Below are positions 8,595-17,519 of a stretch of 64,000 nucleotides of DNA, one piece after another. A model generated the notes under the pieces. That model saw only the letters and a list, made by a program, of their open reading frames with translations, did no database searches and was not told where the DNA came from. The position numbers were made by a program, and so were the translations under genes. The stretch's first letter is position 1, and each line of letters starts with the position of its first letter. The stretch is from Pseudomonas fragi. GTDB taxonomy: Bacteria; Pseudomonadota; Gammaproteobacteria; Pseudomonadales; Pseudomonadaceae. The DNA lies in NCBI RefSeq assembly GCF_025426255.1, contig NZ_CP104861.1:992001-1056000 (forward strand). The letters are read 5' to 3'.

Positions 8595-11500
8595 TCACTC
8601 TTCGATAATAGTCTCCAGCGGTTTTTTATCGAGAATTCGCTGGGTAATGCGCTCCAGGGTTTTCTTCTTCTGCTGGTCCATTTTTTCAAGCTCGGCGTAA
8701 TAGTCGGTATCAGGCATGGGGGCACCGCCGAAAACCCGGGCCTCATCGATAACCAGTCTTTGCGCCAGTTGCTTCAAGTCGCTTTGCAATAGCCTGCGGG
8801 CGGCGGTGTCATTACTGCCTGTGGTATCCACCCACTGCTGCTGTTTTTCCTGAAGGGCTTCCAGGTCGTGATTGCGCTGTTCTACAAGTGCGTTACTGGT
8901 TCGTATATCGTCGCTGTAGGCAGTTTCGATGAAGTCACGCCAGATGCTTTCTTCGAGCAACTTTTTGGCCATGTAACCGGGTACGGCTTCTTGGTTGAGC
9001 ACGATCTGATAGGCCTCCTCGATTTGCGCCGGGGATATTTTTGCCATGTCCCGAAACAGCATATGCGACGGCTGCCAGGGCAGATCAAGGCGTTGCGCCA
9101 AGTCCACCTGATAGACCAGCTTTACCTCAAGCTCGTCAGGTTTAAGTCTTTGTATTTCGGGGGGTGATAACACGCCTTCGCTCACGGCCGATTCGTATGC
9201 ATGGGTCTGCAAGGCAATTTGGGTTTGGGCAATGTCATCCAGCTCAAGCAAACGCACTCGACCTTTCATAAGCGTGAGCAGCTTGCTTTCCTTGACACTG
9301 CCTTCAGCCAGCAACGCTTCGCGCAGCAACAGCTTGAACCCGAAGCGGCTGAAAATGGTCGAGGTGCGATCGACGCAGGTTTCGTTTTCCTGGGAGTTGG
9401 CAAAGACCTCTTCTCGATACCCTGCGTCTTCGGCAGTGGTCTCAAGTACTTTCCAGACTCTCTCGGTCAACAGTGGGCGAGCGCGTTCGAAGTCCGCTGA
9501 AGCTACGAGATCGCGAATGATCCTGAAGAAGTTCTCAGCGTGTGGCTCTGCCTCCAGAGCCGCCCACAGCTCGCTTCTCAGAGCACGCTCTGGCTCGTCC
9601 AGGTTGAGATCGAGCCACAGATTGGCGCGGTTGACCGGCTCGGGCACATGGACGCGATTTTCCAGGGCAAGCCCCAGGCGAGTTCGGTATGCATTGACCG
9701 CGGCAAAGGTCGAGTTATCCAAAGGATTGTCGTGCAAAAAGGTATTTCTCAACCTTTGCGCCGGTATCTGGAAGTAACCCTCTGGCACGGTTGTCAGGTT
9801 GTTATCGCGCAGATCGAGATGCATCAGCCGCTCCAGCTGTTCAATGCCTGCTGGCCACTGTGTGAGCCCGGTGTTTTTCAGGTTCAGGCGCGCCAACTCG
9901 CTCATTTGCGTGAAGCCCGGTATGACCCCGAGCGGGTTGTTGCTCAAGTTGAGCACCCTGAGGTCTTTCAAGGTTGCCAATTTGTCTGCGGCTTCAGCAG
10001 TGAGGGTTATGCGGTTATTCGACAGGTGAAGCTGTTTCAAGGCCTGCAAGTTGAACAATGACGGCGGGAGCTCTTTCAGGTGGGCCGATTCGAATTTCAG
10101 CTCTTGCAGATTGGGGAACTGGGCCAGGAACGGGTCAATGCTGTGGTGCAGGTACATATCGTTCATTTGCAACGAGGTGACGTGACTGAAGCCGGCATTG
10201 ATGGGAGGTAATCTGGCCAGATCCATATCGCTGATATTGAGTATGGTTCCAGGATGCTCTCCACCGAGCCCGGAGCTGCGTTGCCAGCATCTGATGATTT
10301 TGTTGGCGGCACGGGTCTTGTCGCGGATATGCACGGGGCGTATGTGCGACTCGCTGATCTGGACCATTTCCAGAGGCCCGTTGATCCAGTCGACCAGGGT
10401 GTCCTTGAGTACCTTGTATTCTTTATTCAGCGCCTCAAGCCGGGCCAGTCCTGCTCGACTGTAGAGGCTTTGAAGTTCCAGAAAGTCCTCAACGACCTCA
10501 TAGGTATGCATGGGAAAGAGCTTGGACTTCAGATGCCGGATCCTTCTCGGATTGGCTGGCATGCACGCAAAAGGCGCCCGGCCACAGCGTGCGGGTTGTA
10601 TATCCAACGCTGGATAACCAGCACGGCCTTTGGCCAGTTGCAGCGGGGACTCGGCTTTCAGGGTAGTCGGTTGCAGGCCAAGAACCTTTCTCAGGGTTTG
10701 TCGCGCCATCGGCGCACGTTCGGCCAGCGCCTCCTTTAGGGCCTGGCCTTGACCTGTATGAGGGAAACCCAGTGCTGCCCGTTGCTCGTCTGGCAGTGCA
10801 TGGAGCACTGAGGCGTAGATGTCATCCAGGCCGTGGAGCATTTGTTCGTGGCCGTTGTAGGTGGTGTAGCGATTGCCCTCATTGACCAGAACTTTGCGGA
10901 TCGGCGCATCTGTGGGGCCAACATGATCAAGCAGGCGCCCGGCAAGCGTGCGCTCGCGTACTTCCAGGCGCAGGTCGGCTGGCCAGCCGGGCATTTGCTC
11001 AAGGCTGTGCAAAATCAGTTTTTGCGTATCCGGCGTGGACTGGTAACCAAAAAAATAACTGTCGTATGCTCGCATCAGCCGAGCTTCCTGGGCAAATGTC
11101 CGGGCTTCTTCCTGCAGGCGCAGAGGTACGCGGACGCCGTCCTGCAGTTGCCGGATTTCAGTCGAGGTTGCAGCGCTGATCATTTCATTGGCGGCGGCAA
11201 CCGGCAGCTCTGGAAATACATCGACAAGCTGTTTTACCAGAGGGTTACGGGACCGTTGTGTCAGCTCATACAGGGACGTAAACAAACCTTCGCGCAGGCG
11301 CTCGGCATGCTCGGCAATCCTGGTGCTCAGTTGCTGAACTTGCGCGTCAAGGTCGTACACCACGGAGCCTGTTACGGGGTCGGGTCCGATCAGAAATCTT
11401 GTTTCGGCGGTGTCCAGTGATTGCAGTACGGTTTTTAGCAAATGCCCTTGGCGCACCTGACTGTCGAGTATTTGAATGACGGGTAATTTGAGAGAGGTTG

Positions 11501-13601
11501 TGTTGCCGTACTCCACGATGGTGTTGCCCAGGTTGTCGATACAGCGCAACGCCTTGGTACGGGGCCAGGTGTCTGCCTCAACCAGTACTTGTAGTTGCAG
11601 AAGTGGATCGGCCGCTACATTGCCAGTGCGCATCTGCGCGATAAAATGGTCCAGGGTTTGATTGGCATCAAAGCGCTTGATGCAATCTTCCAGCAACGCA
11701 GGAGGCGGCTGCTGGTCGATAAAGCTCTGGCGCAGTTGGCCTGCATCCGTGTTCGAGGCATGGAACATGTCGAGTGCCTGCTGGTCGCTCAAGTCGTGGA
11801 CTGAAGGATCAAGACGGCGCACAAATGTGGGGTCGTTCCACTGTTCAAGCTCTTCAACTTCATGCACCCAGGCGCCTTGGCCGTTAGTACGAATTACCGG
11901 TGTATAGGCCTGCGGGGTTGTAGGGTGTTGCAAGTGGTAGCTGCCATCGGCTGCGGTTTCGACTTGATAGTGCTTGCCCTCGAGTTTCAGGTAGTTCTTT
12001 TCCTCGTGGCGATACAATCCGTGCTTGTCGGCTTTTATCGATGAATCAAAACTGATTTCGTGCTCATAGGGTTTGAGGTCGGGCTTCCACAGTTGAGTCT
12101 TGCCCTGGGCCAAGGTGATGACATCCAGCTCTTCAACAAAGGGCGATATCTCAATGGGCACCGGTTTGACCACTTCGCTGGCCAGCTTGCCCGCCGCTGC
12201 TACCAGGGCTGCGTTGATCAACACGCTTCGGGTATAGGCCCAGGCAAGGGCTTTTTCATCCTGTTCCCAGGCTTCAATGCCGTGATAAATATCGGTCATG
12301 ACCTGAGCCGCAAAGACCACCGCCATCAGCTCCCCCACACCGGGCACAAACAGGGCCGCTACATTCAGAACATTCAGTGCGGTATCAAAGTAGTGCTCGA
12401 TGCGGTCAATCAGCGACACGCGGTTGATAGCGGCGGTGGGTACCGCAAGGAAGTAAGCGTCGCGCAGGAGTTGTTGTTTTTTCTGCGCGTATAAATACTC
12501 AAAGAGGTTGCTCGCGACGGGGTTGAACTGCATTTCCAGAGGGTCCCGGCTGGCATCGACAAAGCGTCTGTTCAAGCGTTTTGCCAGTTTCAGTTTTTGA
12601 TATTGAGGCGCCAGATGAATAAAGAAGCTCCGGTAGTTTTTGTCTTGCAGTTTTTCTTCCAGATCGGCAGCCGCATCGCGGACACTAGGGTATTCCTTGA
12701 GGCAACTTACAGGGTCGCCAGGTATATACACGATGCAGCGCTGCCCCTGCTCAAGTGGCGAGCCATGCGCCAGAATCATTGAGGTGAACGGGATATCGTC
12801 AAGGGCCAATGAGTTACACGTCATTGGCAGGTCGTTAAATAACGGATTATGTGGGCCGCGACAGTAACTTATCAGCGTTGCATGGGTACGTTCAGTAATA
12901 TCCCCTTTCATCAGGGCACTCTGTGCCTGCAGCATCAATACATGACGCTCATGCTGGACAAAGGCCTGGTCCAGGGTTGTTTTTATAGCCACATCTGACG
13001 GGTTAAAAAGCGTATTCAGGTGGGTCTGATATTGGCCGCCGATATCCAGGTCCCGGCACAGGCGGGCAAAGGCAACCGGTTCTATCTCTAGCCGTTTGGC
13101 CGGAGGATCCCTGGGGCGCAGCGATTGGTAGTCCCAAAGGTTTGACCTGCGTGGGATACCTCCGGGCTCGGTCTGTGCGGCGTTAAAATTATGCAGTGCT
13201 GCTTGCAGGAGGGTCTGGGTCGTCGAGCTTTCAACCTCTTGGGTAAACCGGTTGAGTGTGGTGATGGTGATCACATTTTTTTTGACGTCGCAGGTAATCC
13301 CGAAAGTAGCCTTTAAGGCGTGTTCCAGTAAGGGCGCGGCAAAAGATTCGACCGTACTGATCTGCTCCAGATAGGTGCTGACCGCGCTGAATGACTGATC
13401 ATTGAGTTGTTGTGTGTGCTTTAAATCATGACGTTGCTGGGGTGTCGCGTGGGTAAACCATTGAGGAAGGCTGAAGGGGGAGTTGTTTAAGTGTTCTATC
13501 AAGTAAGGGGGTAAGTATTTAACGGATGTTTTTATAAGGTCATGGTGGATGCCGACTTTGCGCAGGTCAGCGTCGTCAAGCGGCGGGTTTGCGTCAGGCA
13601 T
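8595..13601 (-). CDS. LRR protein with C-terminal NEL-type E3 ubiquitin ligase domain
   Basis: A 1668-residue multidomain protein. The N-terminal half resembles the DUF6543 'dermonecrotic toxin-like' region common in large Pseudomonas proteins, with a hydrophobic segment near 410-440 (VLNVAALFVPGVGELM). Residues about 1138-1300 are leucine-rich repeats (LQELKFESAHLKELPPSLF, LRVLNLSNNPLGVIPG, LMHLDLRDNNLTTVPEG). The final 360 residues fit the NEL (novel E3 ligase) fold of IpaH/SspH/SlrP effectors, with the catalytic C-x-D motif present as Cys1409-Val-Asp1411. NEL proteins transfer ubiquitin inside eukaryotic host cells. No secretion signal is visible and no type III or type VI genes are in the window, so the delivery route is unknown. 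It is a single gene without chaperone. The ATG at 13601 has only a weak ribosome-binding site. Domain assignment is good; effector function is inferred. Confidence 0.82.
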   Translation of the reverse strand: MPDANPPLDDADLRKVGIHHDLIKTSVKYLPPYLIEHLNNSPFSLPQWFTHATPQQRHDLKHTQQLNDQSFSAVSTYLEQISTVESFAAPLLEHALKATFGITCDVKKNVITITTLNRFTQEVESSTTQTLLQAALHNFNAAQTEPGGIPRRSNLWDYQSLRPRDPPAKRLEIEPVAFARLCRDLDIGGQYQTHLNTLFNPSDVAIKTTLDQAFVQHERHVLMLQAQSALMKGDITERTHATLISYCRGPHNPLFNDLPMTCNSLALDDIPFTSMILAHGSPLEQGQRCIVYIPGDPVSCLKEYPSVRDAAADLEEKLQDKNYRSFFIHLAPQYQKLKLAKRLNRRFVDASRDPLEMQFNPVASNLFEYLYAQKKQQLLRDAYFLAVPTAAINRVSLIDRIEHYFDTALNVLNVAALFVPGVGELMAVVFAAQVMTDIYHGIEAWEQDEKALAWAYTRSVLINAALVAAAGKLASEVVKPVPIEISPFVEELDVITLAQGKTQLWKPDLKPYEHEISFDSSIKADKHGLYRHEEKNYLKLEGKHYQVETAADGSYHLQHPTTPQAYTPVIRTNGQGAWVHEVEELEQWNDPTFVRRLDPSVHDLSDQQALDMFHASNTDAGQLRQSFIDQQPPPALLEDCIKRFDANQTLDHFIAQMRTGNVAADPLLQLQVLVEADTWPRTKALRCIDNLGNTIVEYGNTTSLKLPVIQILDSQVRQGHLLKTVLQSLDTAETRFLIGPDPVTGSVVYDLDAQVQQLSTRIAEHAERLREGLFTSLYELTQRSRNPLVKQLVDVFPELPVAAANEMISAATSTEIRQLQDGVRVPLRLQEEARTFAQEARLMRAYDSYFFGYQSTPDTQKLILHSLEQMPGWPADLRLEVRERTLAGRLLDHVGPTDAPIRKVLVNEGNRYTTYNGHEQMLHGLDDIYASVLHALPDEQRAALGFPHTGQGQALKEALAERAPMARQTLRKVLGLQPTTLKAESPLQLAKGRAGYPALDIQPARCGRAPFACMPANPRRIRHLKSKLFPMHTYEVVEDFLELQSLYSRAGLARLEALNKEYKVLKDTLVDWINGPLEMVQISESHIRPVHIRDKTRAANKIIRCWQRSSGLGGEHPGTILNISDMDLARLPPINAGFSHVTSLQMNDMYLHHSIDPFLAQFPNLQELKFESAHLKELPPSLFNLQALKQLHLSNNRITLTAEAADKLATLKDLRVLNLSNNPLGVIPGFTQMSELARLNLKNTGLTQWPAGIEQLERLMHLDLRDNNLTTVPEGYFQIPAQRLRNTFLHDNPLDNSTFAAVNAYRTRLGLALENRVHVPEPVNRANLWLDLNLDEPERALRSELWAALEAEPHAENFFRIIRDLVASADFERARPLLTERVWKVLETTAEDAGYREEVFANSQENETCVDRTSTIFSRFGFKLLLREALLAEGSVKESKLLTLMKGRVRLLELDDIAQTQIALQTHAYESAVSEGVLSPPEIQRLKPDELEVKLVYQVDLAQRLDLPWQPSHMLFRDMAKISPAQIEEAYQIVLNQEAVPGYMAKKLLEESIWRDFIETAYSDDIRTSNALVEQRNHDLEALQEKQQQWVDTTGSNDTAARRLLQSDLKQLAQRLVIDEARVFGGAPMPDTDYYAELEKMDQQKKKTLERITQRILDKKPLETIIEE

Positions 13602-13753
13602 GGGTCAATATCCGTATCGTTAAGTGTCCTCTGAGTCTATGAAGTAAGAAGGTCGCTAAAAAGTCTAAATAGTGGTTGTTCTGGTGGGTCGGACAATCAA
13701 GTATTCAATACTGATAAATAACCATGTAATACCTTTAGTTTAATAAAACAGTA

Positions 13754-13778
13754 GCCGGACGGTGTTCTCCCATCCGGC
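13754..13778 (-). terminator. Hairpin after the glutamate synthase-like gene
   Basis: GCCGGA (13754-13759) pairs with TCCGGC (13773-13778), extended by flanking G:C pairs. On the minus strand it follows the stop of the gltB-like gene by about 20 bases and is succeeded by a T-containing stretch. Probable weak intrinsic terminator. Confidence 0.5.
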
Positions 13779-13796
13779 GTGCGTGCAGCAGGCAGT

Positions 13797-15416
13797 TTAG
13801 GCCGCAGCTATTTCGTTGGCTTCAAAACTGTCCGCCCGAGCCATTTGCCACATGCGCGAATAGAACTCGCCGTTGACTTCGCCAGTCAGCAGTTCACCGG
13901 GTTTGAGGAACACATGCAGCTGCGAGAACAGTTTGATTTCGGTGGCGGACATGCGTCGCACCAGGTGCTTGGCCTTGAGTTGCGCCGGGTGTTCCAGGCC
14001 TGCCGCCGCCAGCATCTCGGCCAGGGCTTTAAGGGTATTACGGTGGAACTGAAATACCCGCTGAGCCTTGTCCGGCACCACCAGAGCACGTTGGCGCAGA
14101 GTGTCCTGGGTGGCCACGCCGGTAGGGCATTTATTGGTATGGCAGGACTGCGACTGAATGCAGCCAATGGCGAACATAAAGCCCCGGGCTGAGTTTGCCC
14201 AATCGGCGCCAATGGCCAGCACGCTGGCGATGTCGAAGGCGCTGACAATTTTGCCGCTGGCGCCCAGCTTGATCTTGTCCCGCAGGTTCAGACCCACCAA
14301 CGTGTTGTGCACAAACAGCAAGCCTTCGCGCAACGGAGCGCCAATGTGGTCGGTGAACTCCACGGGGGCGGCACCTGTACCGCCTTCCTTGCCGTCGATG
14401 ACGATAAAGTCCGGCAGGATGCCAGTTTCGAGCATGGCCTTGGCGATCCCCATGAACTCCCACGGATGGCCCAGGCAAAACTTGAAGCCTACGGGCTTGC
14501 CGCCGGACAACTCACGCAATTGCGCAATAAATTGCATCAGCTCTATCGGGGTCGAAAACGCGCTGTGACGCGACGGGGAAATGCAGTCCTCACCCATTGG
14601 TACACCACGGGTTTCGGCAATTTCCGCGGTCACCTTGTGCTTGGGCAAGATACCGCCATGGCCCGGTTTGGCACCCTGGCTCATCTTGATTTCGATCATT
14701 CGCACTTGCGGCGTTTGGGCTTGGGCAGCAAAACGCTGTGGGTCGAAACGCCCGTCTGTGGTGCGGCAGCCGAAGTAGCCGCTACCCAGTTCCCACGTCA
14801 AGTCACCACCGTTCTCACGGTGATAGCTGCTGATACTGCCTTCGCCCGTATCGTGGGCAAAGTTACCGAGTTTGGCCCCCTGGTTCAGGGCGCGAATCGC
14901 GTTGGCGCTTAGTGAGCCAAAACTCATGGCTGATATATTGAAGAGCGACGCCGAGTACGGCTGACTGCATTGCGGGCCGCCCACCACGACCCGAAAACTG
15001 CTGGGGTCAGTCAGTGGGGCAGGGCGCATGGAGTGGCCGATAAATTCAAAGCCGGGCTGGTACACGTCAACCAGGGTGCCGAAGGGTTTGTCGGCGCTTT
15101 CATTCTTGGCTCGAGAGTACACAAGCGAACGTTGAGCGCGTGAGAAGGGCAGCGCGTCGCTGTCAGACTCCAGCAGGTATTGGCGAATTTCCGGGCGGAT
15201 AGCTTCCACCAGATAGCGAATATTGCCCAGGATCGGGTAGTTGCGGCGTACGGCGTGGGGGCTTTGCAGCAGATCGAAAATCCCCAGCAGGCTCAAGCCC
15301 AGGGTCACTGCAGTAAAGGGCCATAACCACTCATGGTGCATAAACGGCAGGCTTGCGAGGGTGAAGATGACGCAAAATGCAAAAAACGCATAACGGCTTA
15401 ACAGTGACAGGCTCAT
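13797..15416 (-). CDS. FMN-binding glutamate synthase family protein
   Basis: A 539-residue protein with two N-terminal hydrophobic segments (about residues 1-50) followed by the FMN-binding domain of the glutamate synthase large subunit. The segment NISAMSFGSLSANAIRALN is characteristic, as are MIEIKMSQGAKPGHGG and DGKEGGTGAAP. A Cys cluster (CIQSQSCHTNKCPTG, C-x5-C-x4-C) corresponds to the 3Fe-4S site of GltB. The amidotransferase domain and GXGXG domain of true GltB are absent, so it is not a complete glutamate synthase; its reaction is not known. The frame extends to 15539, but the ATG at 15416 is preceded by AGGAAA at proper spacing and begins the usual membrane segment, so that start is chosen. 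It is monocistronic. Confidence 0.85.
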   Translation of the reverse strand: MSLSLLSRYAFFAFCVIFTLASLPFMHHEWLWPFTAVTLGLSLLGIFDLLQSPHAVRRNYPILGNIRYLVEAIRPEIRQYLLESDSDALPFSRAQRSLVYSRAKNESADKPFGTLVDVYQPGFEFIGHSMRPAPLTDPSSFRVVVGGPQCSQPYSASLFNISAMSFGSLSANAIRALNQGAKLGNFAHDTGEGSISSYHRENGGDLTWELGSGYFGCRTTDGRFDPQRFAAQAQTPQVRMIEIKMSQGAKPGHGGILPKHKVTAEIAETRGVPMGEDCISPSRHSAFSTPIELMQFIAQLRELSGGKPVGFKFCLGHPWEFMGIAKAMLETGILPDFIVIDGKEGGTGAAPVEFTDHIGAPLREGLLFVHNTLVGLNLRDKIKLGASGKIVSAFDIASVLAIGADWANSARGFMFAIGCIQSQSCHTNKCPTGVATQDTLRQRALVVPDKAQRVFQFHRNTLKALAEMLAAAGLEHPAQLKAKHLVRRMSATEIKLFSQLHVFLKPGELLTGEVNGEFYSRMWQMARADSFEANEIAAA

Positions 15417-15722
15417 ACGGTTTCCTGTTTCAGGCTGGTCTGTTCCGTCAGGCGGTTGTGCCTGAAGAGGTCGAGAACAGAAAAAGGACAATAGAACCCT
15501 CTCTTTGAGTCGGAGGTTTGCAGGGGGAGTGTTGGTCATGTATCACGCAAATGCCATCTTCCCGTCAGATTATTCATTGAACGGGATTTTGAATGTTGTG
15601 CCATCCCGACCAAAGTCGGGCACTTCATACAGACGGCGCGAGCAAAAGCGCCATCTGTGTATTTGCAGGCATGTTGGGCCATGTGATCCTGTGCGAACTT
15701 TCTTTCCGGTTGGCTGAATTTA
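15417..15722. other. Divergent intergenic region with two tandem hairpins
   Basis: The 306-base gap between the gltB-like gene and the NUDIX gene contains CCCGAC-CAAA-GTCGGG (15605-15620, perfect). Immediately after comes ACAGACGGCGC...GCGCCATCTGT (15629-15658, 10 of 11 paired). The structures could belong to a leader or small RNA on either strand. No recognisable riboswitch family. Confidence 0.4.
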
Positions 15723-16172
15723 GTGACTTCTGCAGAACACTTCTCTGACGTAACACCTAAAACCATTCGTATTGCTGCCGCAGTACTGATTGGCCCCGAT
15801 GGCCGCACCCTGCTGGTGCGCAAGCGTGACACCCAGGCTTTTATGCAGCCCGGCGGCAAGATCGAAGCCGGGGAGCCGCCGATCAGTGCATTGGCCCGTG
15901 AGCTCGAAGAAGAACTGGCGCTGGTGATCGATCCGGCAAGTGCGACCTATCTGGGCAACTTTTCAGCTGTGGCGGCCAACGAGCCGGGGTTTGAAGTGCA
16001 GGCCGAGTTGTTTCTGCTGCATATCAGCGAGACCGTATCAGCGGCAGCCGAAATTGAAGAAATACAGTGGATCGATCCCAACGGTGATGGCGGCCTGGTG
16101 CTGGCGCCTTTGACCCGGGACCAGATTTTGCCGTTTTATCGCAATGCTTTTCTGACAAGGAATGCCCCATGA
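15723..16172 (+). CDS. NUDIX hydrolase
   Basis: A 149-residue protein with an intact Nudix box: GGKIEAGEPPISALARELEE (about residues 41-60) fits G-x5-E-x7-R-E-L-x-E-E. NUDIX enzymes hydrolyse nucleoside diphosphates linked to another moiety using Mg2+ held by the box glutamates. The N-terminal beta-strand (RIAAAVLIGPDGRTLLVRKR) is typical. The start is a GTG at 15723; a downstream start would cut into the domain only after residue 14, so a somewhat shorter protein cannot be excluded. Its last codons overlap the next gene by 4 bases (ATGA), so it is co-translated with the LysE-family transporter and probably the GNAT gene. Substrate is unknown. Confidence 0.85.
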   Translation: MTSAEHFSDVTPKTIRIAAAVLIGPDGRTLLVRKRDTQAFMQPGGKIEAGEPPISALARELEEELALVIDPASATYLGNFSAVAANEPGFEVQAELFLLHISETVSAAAEIEEIQWIDPNGDGGLVLAPLTRDQILPFYRNAFLTRNAP

Positions 16173-16807
16173 TACCAACGCATGATTTGCTGATTTTCGC
16201 TGCTGCCTGCTTGCTGATGGTCTTGACGCCGGGACCTAACATGATTTATTTGATTTCCCGTTCGATCTGTCAGGGCCGTAAAGCCGGGGTCACGTCTTTG
16301 CTCGGGGTGGTGGCGGGGTTTTTTGTTCATATGTTTGCCGCTGCCGTGGGCCTGACTGCGGTGTTTTTGGCGGTGCCGATGGCCTATGAGGCGCTGAAGT
16401 GGGCCGGTGCCCTGTACTTGTTATGGATGGCCTGGCAAGCGGTCAGGCCGGGTGCCCGGTCACCGTTTGAAGCTCAGGAACTGGCCCCCGACTCATCGTC
16501 AAAACTGGTAATGATGGGGTTTATGACCAGCGTGCTGAACCCCAAGGTGGCAGTGTTCTACCTGTCGGTTTTCCCGCAATTTATCAGCCCTGAACACGGT
16601 TCGATGTTTACCCAGAGTATTGTGCTGGGCCTGACCCAAATCAGCGTCAGCTTCACTGTTAACCTGCTGATCGCGCTGTTTGCTTCCGGCATCGCCGTCT
16701 GGTTTGTACGCAACCCGTTGTGGTTGGCCGTGCAGCGTTATGTGATGGGCTGTGTGTTGGCTGCACTGGCAGTGAGGTTGATGCTGGAGCAACGTAAAAC
16801 CGTATGA
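16169..16807 (+). CDS. LysE/RhtB family amino acid exporter
   Basis: A 212-residue inner-membrane protein with about six hydrophobic helices. The N-terminal signature LLIFAAACLLMVLTPGPNMI followed by RSICQGRKAGVTSLLGVVAG is diagnostic of the LysE/RhtB translocator family, which exports amino acids or homoserine lactone-like solutes by proton exchange. The MTSVLNPKVAVFYLSVFPQFI motif in the middle is also conserved. It overlaps the NUDIX gene by 4 bases and is followed 12 bases later by a GNAT gene, forming a three-gene unit. Exported substrate cannot be determined. Confidence 0.88.
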   Translation: MIPTHDLLIFAAACLLMVLTPGPNMIYLISRSICQGRKAGVTSLLGVVAGFFVHMFAAAVGLTAVFLAVPMAYEALKWAGALYLLWMAWQAVRPGARSPFEAQELAPDSSSKLVMMGFMTSVLNPKVAVFYLSVFPQFISPEHGSMFTQSIVLGLTQISVSFTVNLLIALFASGIAVWFVRNPLWLAVQRYVMGCVLAALAVRLMLEQRKTV

Positions 16808-16819
16808 CCTGGACCTGTA

Positions 16820-17332
16820 ATGGCTATAGAACTGCTTGACCCCTCACATGCCAAGGCCTATCGCCAGTTGATGCTTGAGGCTTATGCGCTGCACCCGGAG
16901 GCATTTGTGTCCACCATAGCTCAGCGTGAGAAATTGCCGTTGAGCTGGTGGGAGGCGCAGCTGGATGATGAACTCAGTGCTCTGTTCGGCGCCTTTGTCG
17001 ATTGCCGACTGGTGGGGATCGTCGGCCTGGCTTTTGAACCCTGGGAAGATGCCCGGCACAAGGCCACGCTGTTTGGCTTGTACGTCACCCAAGCCTTTCG
17101 CGGGCAAGGGTTGGGCGAACACCTGGTGCAAGCGGTGCTGTCACTGGCCGGGCAAGAGCCTGAAATCAAACTGATCCAACTCACCGTCAGTGCCAACAGC
17201 CCGGCCGCGCTGGCGTTGTACCAGCGCTGCGGGTTTGAGCAATCGGGGTTGGAAGACTGCGCGATCCGGGTGGGGGAGGAATATTACGACCGGGTGCATA
17301 TGCGCCGGTTGGTAAATATTGAGGACAGCTGA
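16820..17332 (+). CDS. GNAT family N-acetyltransferase
   Basis: A 170-residue single GNAT domain. The acetyl-CoA binding motif A appears as GLYVTQAFRGQGLGEHLVQA (about residues 75-94, R/Q-x-x-G-x-G/A). It is followed by IKLIQLTVSANSPAALALYQ and CGFEQSG, the usual beta5/beta6 region. The acceptor substrate is unknown. Placement at the end of the NUDIX-LysE operon could imply modification of an amino acid or analogue handled by the exporter, but that is only inference. Confidence 0.85.
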   Translation: MAIELLDPSHAKAYRQLMLEAYALHPEAFVSTIAQREKLPLSWWEAQLDDELSALFGAFVDCRLVGIVGLAFEPWEDARHKATLFGLYVTQAFRGQGLGEHLVQAVLSLAGQEPEIKLIQLTVSANSPAALALYQRCGFEQSGLEDCAIRVGEEYYDRVHMRRLVNIEDS

Positions 17333-17350
17333 AGTAGAGGGTGAACGGCC

Positions 17351-17490
17351 CGTAGCAGCTGTCGAAGGAACGAGGCTGCGTTCGGCTGCGCAGCAGTCGT
17401 AAAATCAGGTCATGCGTTTTTACAGAAAAACCGCATATTCAGGGTTTACGATCGCTTTGCAATCGGACGTAGCCTTCGGCAACTGCTACA
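17351..17490. repeat. Degenerate REP (family 1-like) region
   Basis: Starting at 17351, GTAGCAGCTGTCGAAGGAAC and CGAGGCTGCG are echoed in inverse by CGTAGCCTTCGGCAACTGCTAC near 17468-17490. This looks like a diverged REPIN between the convergent GNAT and metR genes. Internal stems (GGCTGCG/CGCAGC) are visible. Confidence 0.45.
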
Positions 17491-17519
17491 CGATTTTCTT
17501 GCAGATATGCACGGTTCTA

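Noticed and set aside
15536..15859. 107-codon minus-strand frame over the structured gap
   Set aside because: Overlaps the start of the NUDIX gene antisense and owes its composition to hairpins; no supporting start signal.
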